Of a stretch of 64,000 bases of DNA, positions 59,591-64,000 are shown in pieces. The DNA comes from Sympetrum striolatum. Lineage: Eukaryota > Arthropoda > Insecta > Odonata > Libellulidae. The notes below the pieces were generated by a model. The model was not told the DNA's origin and made no database searches. It was given only the letters and a program-made list of their open reading frames with translations. Position 1 is the first letter of the stretch. Every line of letters begins with the position of its first letter. The position numbers were made by a program, and so were the translations under genes. Location: the NCBI GenBank assembly GCA_947579665.1, contig OX388348.1:4464001-4528000 (forward strand). Reading direction: 5' to 3'.

Positions 59591-60631
59591 ATAGCCTAAT
59601 TACAAAGATTAGATATGGGACATCTATGTCTCTGTGGGCAGCCTACTGAAAAATGCTTAATACACTAACATGAAATTACTGGAATCTCCTTAGCAATAAA
59701 ATAATTTTTTGACTGAAATACGTCAATAATCTATAAATATTATCCAAATGAAACATTTAAAAATAATTATGTTATTTTTGTTTCAAAACCAAGAATCGAA
59801 AGTTTTAAATTAGAAAATCACCCAGAAAATCATCCAGAATGCTTAATAATGGAACCAGTACCTTTGGAATTGTCGCTAAATTCATCTTGAGATGTGCCCT
59901 CCGATAAAAGCCCTAAAATAAGACACTCCTAATTTATGCATCTAATAATGGTAATTTCACGAAAACAACATAGCCAACCTACGTTTTTCCCACAGAGGCC
60001 TCGAGCTATTATCGGACTGTAAAAAGAATTTTTGGATGCCCATCTGTTACTTATGAAATCCAAACTAAACTCTCCTTCGAACTGTTCACTGTGAATTTTT
60101 CTAAATCGCTACTCACGAGCCAGGCTTTGCATTCACACCATTAAAGCAGTCGCATGCAGAAGATCTAACTGAGCTTTTATTAATCTGTTTGTTCCTCAAT
60201 CGTAATCTTAATCTCTGTTTTCAGGGTTAATTTTCGAATTACTTCTCGAATGTTCCCTTGTATTTTCGCGTGGAGTAAACAAATCAGTACTTTCGAATTT
60301 TTCTCATGGGAATCTTATCTTATGGTGTGAGTCATCTAACTAAAGGATAGGCTTAAGAAGTGCACGCGTTGAGCATTGTGTGCGGAACACTCGTATCATA
60401 GCGTCCCATTGATATCGATGTCGGCTCTAGGCCTGCTCTGCTACCAAAAACATCACCTTAGCTGAAATCGGAGCTATATTTACGGGTACGGGAAGCTTTC
60501 TCTGAATTTATCAGGCAAACACATGACTAGCAGTGTATATCTAACAAGATTTCATCTTGTAAGGTTTGCGTGATGATTGGGGTTTTGTACTCTTCAGCAG
60601 AAAAAAAGGCTGGGCTAGTCATAAGACTTGA
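59591..60631. other. unassigned DNA right of the gypsy LTR
   Basis: AT-rich, no gene recognised. The first bases ATAGC would be the target duplication if the lost 3' LTR is ever located. Confidence 0.4.
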
Positions 60632-60684
60632 CTCTTGGGGGGGGTTGTACCCCTAAACCCCCCCCCTCCCTCGCTGCGCCACTG
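60632..60684. mobile_element. orphan hAT-type terminus
   Basis: Inward from 60,684 the sequence starts CAGTGGCGCAGCGAGGG followed by long G and C runs, the standard look of a hAT end. The partner end and target duplication were not found. Confidence 0.5.
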
Positions 60685-61490
60685 CCTGTGTACTATCAGC
60701 GGCGCATGTCGGTGGTATATTTAATATTATTAATTTTTCCACGAAGTTTAATGCACACAAATCAGATAGTTAATATGGGAGCTCGGCGTTTACGCACACC
60801 TTGTCAAATGGTAGGTTTCAGGGTATTAATTTTAATGTATATGAAATTATATAAATATCTGCCACCGCACTTTCAGCTCATATAACATCCAACAGCAGAT
60901 AAAACTACATATTATGTAAATCTGCGATTTAATTACAGTTTCAATAAGCTGAATTCAACTTTAAATGTATGATTGTTATTATCACCTAAATATTTGTGGC
61001 CAGCTCATTAGATGATTTTCTCAACTGTATGCTATTCAAAATGTTTCACTCCCGATTTATTGGGTCCAACGCATATGAGAGGGCAATGGGGCCACGGATT
61101 TTCCAAGATTTCTGGTCTCCTTTCTTTTTGCCCTCCATATCATTAATCGAGTTTTCACGCATACAAAGTCTTGAACTGTATAATTAAAGGAAAACTTATA
61201 ATTTCCACAGTAATACATTTGTCGTGACTAGTTTCGTCTACATCCGGGGTACTCAACCTGGAGCTCGAAGCGACCTTGCACAGTACCCATCAAGCTTCGG
61301 TAAAATGAATTTTTTTATTTGCTACAACAGTATTTCTTGGGATTGCACTATAGAGGGGATAGGTTGGAGGTTCGGGGAAGGAGTCAGAAACTTGGTTGGT
61401 CTGGTCTTGGGTTGCGCAAACATCGAGGGTGATGGCGTGTATAAATTTTATCCCTCTTACCGCCTCTGTCCAGATTAACAAGACGTGCTT
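60685..61490. other. unassigned DNA
   Basis: Short open frames only, with no domain recognised. Confidence 0.35.
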
Positions 61491-61492
61491 CT

Positions 61493-61951
61493 ATGTTAGG
61501 TTCTAAATTAGTTTTCCAAGAATTCCTAAACATAAATATTCCAATCTGTGCAGTAAAAGGAGAAAGCGTGGAGGAAATGTGGGCAGAGTTTAAGGAGATT
61601 CTAACTATAAATATCTTCGTAGAAAACGCGACAATAAAGAGAACAATATCACGATCAAAGATACGAAAGGATTAATGATAATTATTGGAACAGAAAAAGG
61701 CGAAATGCTTAAATCATTGGTATTCAAGCGTATATCATAATACCCATTCGATCCACATAAATAATGATAAAACCGTTCAAATTACTAACAGGAGGGATGA
61801 CTTGAATGGAGACTCTACATGGCAGGTAAATACGTTCATTATTAGTTACAGCATGATTAGGAAACAGTTAGAGAGATTGGGGAGTGACAAATATCGCGAG
61901 CCAGATAACATATCGGTAGTAGTGATGGCAAATATGGCTCTTTTTAAATAA
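61493..61951 (+). pseudogene. LINE ORF2 fragment (CR1/Jockey-like), endonuclease-RT junction region
   Basis: The first frame reads AVKGESVEEMWAEFKEIL, the second (61,685-61,951) continues with SIHINNDKTVQITNRRDDL and MIRKQLERLGSDKYREPDNI. This order resembles the region of CR1/Jockey-type ORF2 between endonuclease and reverse transcriptase, where a degenerate K-x-PGPDxI motif closes the segment. Stops and a break before the catalytic palm show a dead fragment. The match is by pattern only. Confidence 0.4.
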
Positions 61952-62388
61952 GACTGGCCTAGTTAGTGAGTTGCCCCAAAGCTCTTAGCTCACTAAAGAG
62001 AGTCGCTCCCGAAAAAGACTTCCCAGGAGTTGTTTTTTGGCGGGAAACCGTTCTTAACTCCTCCACCATCGAAGAAAAGAGAAACATATCTGCATGTGGC
62101 TGCCCTCACAATCGAAGTTAGGTGCCGATAAGTTATCTGTGAACCCTTTAAACGTTTATGTTTTGTTTAGAGAAAGAAAGAGAGACTACGATAAGATAAG
62201 GAGCAAAAGAGAAACCGCTTACGTTTGACAATGAGTACGATTGTGTATATTCAAGGGACGAAACAAGGCATTACTGGTGTGATCATAACTGATGTGAAAG
62301 TTAAAAAATTTTGATGAAACGAACAAATTTAGAAAACATGGTCATTGCAAACCATCGAAGTTAAATTACTAAAAGAATAGGAAGGTAT

Positions 62389-62603
62389 TGTTACGAAGCT
62401 GGTAAGCGGGGAACTTGTGTTTTCAACGGAGTTTGTGTTCGCGACGGGGGTATTGTTGAGAAAGAGAGACAGAACAAAAAGTTGGATCATTTTTATGCGT
62501 TGTAATTTGATATGTGGCTTTGTTCAATTGAGATTAGGAATAAAGGTTTATTGTTTCTTTTAAACGAGTCTCACTTATCCACGAGCCCACGGGTAACGTA
62601 ACA
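62389..62603 (+). mobile_element. solo LTR, 215 bp
   Basis: Begins TGTTACGAAGCTGG, ends CACGGGTAACGTAACA, with a poly(A) signal AATAAA near 62,539. Flanked by the 4-bp direct repeat GTAT (62,385-62,388 and 62,604-62,607). These are the marks of an LTR left after recombination between two LTRs. Orientation follows the poly(A) signal. Confidence 0.82.
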
Positions 62604-62607
62604 GTAT

Positions 62608-63400
62608 AATAAATCCTTGCACAATAAAAATAAAAGAATGTAAATGATTACGTTTTATGAAAATTGAGTTATTAATTCTTTATTCAAAGATGATAAAAAT
62701 TGCACTAATCTATAAACCTTATCGAGGAGTAAGAGTTATATTAATATTTAAGATTTATTTTTATTTCCCTCGTCGTTGAGTGGTCAATAACGAGATTTCG
62801 CCAATTGTGCAAGTGCGAGTAGATGGTTCATCAGTATAAGCTCCTGAGCTGTTATACGTTCAGGAGATTAGAAGAGAGTACCGTTGAAAGGTAGAATTTT
62901 ATTCTACTTTTATTTATCCTAAACCGTATCATGGTGTTGCAATCTTCAATGCCTATACTTACATTTTCTTTGTAAAGAGCCATGACTACTCCTATACATG
63001 TATGTGTCCTTGGGCAGTAATAAATTAATATTATTATTCACTACGTGAAACAACTTATACTCTGATGTGAGTCAACCAGACAGCGATTCAAAATTATATT
63101 TCTGTATATCCATGGGTTATTTACGAAAGCTCGACTTGTGTTACTTCATTTTGTTTTCCTCTTTCCTTTCTTTAGCGTATTTTTAAGTTGATAAACCAGT
63201 TTTTTAAACATGAAAATTTCTTTTTTAATTTATGGCTGTTTTTTCATAATTCCTTCCTTCATTCATTATGATATTCATCTTTATCTTCCTTAAGTTGACG
63301 AAAATATATATTATGTTTTTTATATGAAAATAAGGAATCAAGGAGTAAGATTAGAAGTATATTTCACGATATTTTCCATATTTTAGCTTCTATAAGCAAA
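62608..63400. other. unassigned AT-rich DNA
   Basis: No gene or repeat recognised. Confidence 0.4.
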
Positions 63401-63773
63401 TTTTTTCGGATAATTGAATTTTGTCTCTCCCGCGACGGTTCCAATTTATCGCTGCTCTACTGTCACATCGAGAATGAACTTCAGCGCCTTTTTTGTCACA
63501 ACGCAGTTGAGCGGGCATACGGAAGGTTGTTGCTTACGACGAGTTGCTGCAAGTCTGACCATATGGTAATACTACTTGTAAGTTTTTTTATTCTGGTCGT
63601 AAATATCATTAAATATGTGTTTTATAGTAAGTTATCGCGCTGTATAAGGTCTTCTGTTGTAAAGTCGTCATGATGTCTCATGTGCCGTTCATTACTGTGG
63701 GTAAATTCGGCAGCAATAGATAAAATAACTTTTAATTGTGAATAAATCATTTTTATGCAGTGCATTCGTGTGA

Positions 63774-63844
63774 ATGAAGAACCGGGAATCTGAAGAATCT
63801 AGTAGTTTGTTGGCAAGCTTGCAATTTAAGCTATCTGTATTTCG
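63774..63844 (+). CDS. possible first coding exon of a gene running off the right edge
   Basis: An ATG opens a 23-codon frame beginning MKNRESEESSSLLAS that runs without stop into a consensus donor gtgagc at 63,845. The 300 bases upstream are GC-richer than the rest of this flank, as in a promoter or 5' UTR. A possible acceptor tttttatgcag at about 63,750-63,760 would alternatively make this an internal exon. The short peptide matches nothing I know. Confidence 0.3.
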
Positions 63845-64000
63845 GTGAGCATTTTTTGTTGTTTACTTTCCATCGGGCTAGGTGAGCTTTTAGGGTGTCA
63901 GCTTTAAAATCTTATGTGAGAAAGTGAAGTGAATAGTGAAAGGTAGTGTTTTTCGCCAAATCCTACCAATATGAGTGTTTATAAATTAATACTCGGAATT

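Overview
The window looks like AT-rich nuclear DNA of an arthropod, probably an insect with a large, transposon-rich genome. The evidence is one host gene with canonical GT-AG introns, tRNA-derived SINEs, an RTE-type LINE, hAT, Tigger/pogo and Ty3/gypsy elements, and no bacterial-style gene packing. I cannot name the species.

Left part (1-10,510): the last five exons of a cation-chloride cotransporter of the SLC12 Na-K-Cl (NKCC) type, plus strand, reaching its stop codon at 10,508-10,510. Its introns carry a miRNA-precursor-sized hairpin (2,646-2,724), a 512-bp hAT MITE with a perfect 8-bp target duplication, and a 2.1-kb RTE LINE that has lost its reverse transcriptase core. From 10,511 to 21,870 come a probable 3' UTR, quiet AT-rich DNA, a 2.1-kb Tigger/pogo element with a broken transposase, a SINE, a Ty3/gypsy 5' fragment (LTR, gag, protease) and a 77-bp palindromic MITE.

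Middle part (about 21,870-40,150): the outstanding object. It is an 18-kb non-coding array of about 94 monomers, each built around a (G)GTTCGANNCC core that matches the tRNA B-box (TFIIIC site) and usually sits between short complementary arms. Monomers of about 147-177 bp are organised into cassettes of six (about 1.1 kb), each cassette with a distinct 'head' (hairpin CTTGCATACTGCAAG beside TACGAGTAAAATG) and 'tip' (GAATCCGGAGAAGC beside an AT-rich palindrome). Cassettes occur in both orientations, in two classes with different monomer spacing, and part of the array is a nearly identical 2.2-kb inverted duplication. A further, older-looking array piece lies inside a neighbouring 2.6-kb hAT element (40,454-43,060) that has a perfect 8-bp target duplication.

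Right part (43,061-64,000): a second hAT fragment, a GC-rich 30-bp minisatellite, a second copy of the 77-bp MITE, a 107-bp SINE with 12-bp target duplications, two head-to-head SINE dimers, a 5.1-kb element with about 150-bp inverted termini made of tandem ACAACTGACCGCG-like subrepeats (Mutator-like by architecture only), a Ty3/gypsy element cut off inside its integrase by that element, a LINE fragment, a solo LTR with 4-bp target duplications, and at the edge a possible first coding exon of another gene. Apart from the cotransporter, almost everything recognisable here is mobile or repetitive DNA. The B-box array is the part I cannot match to a described system.
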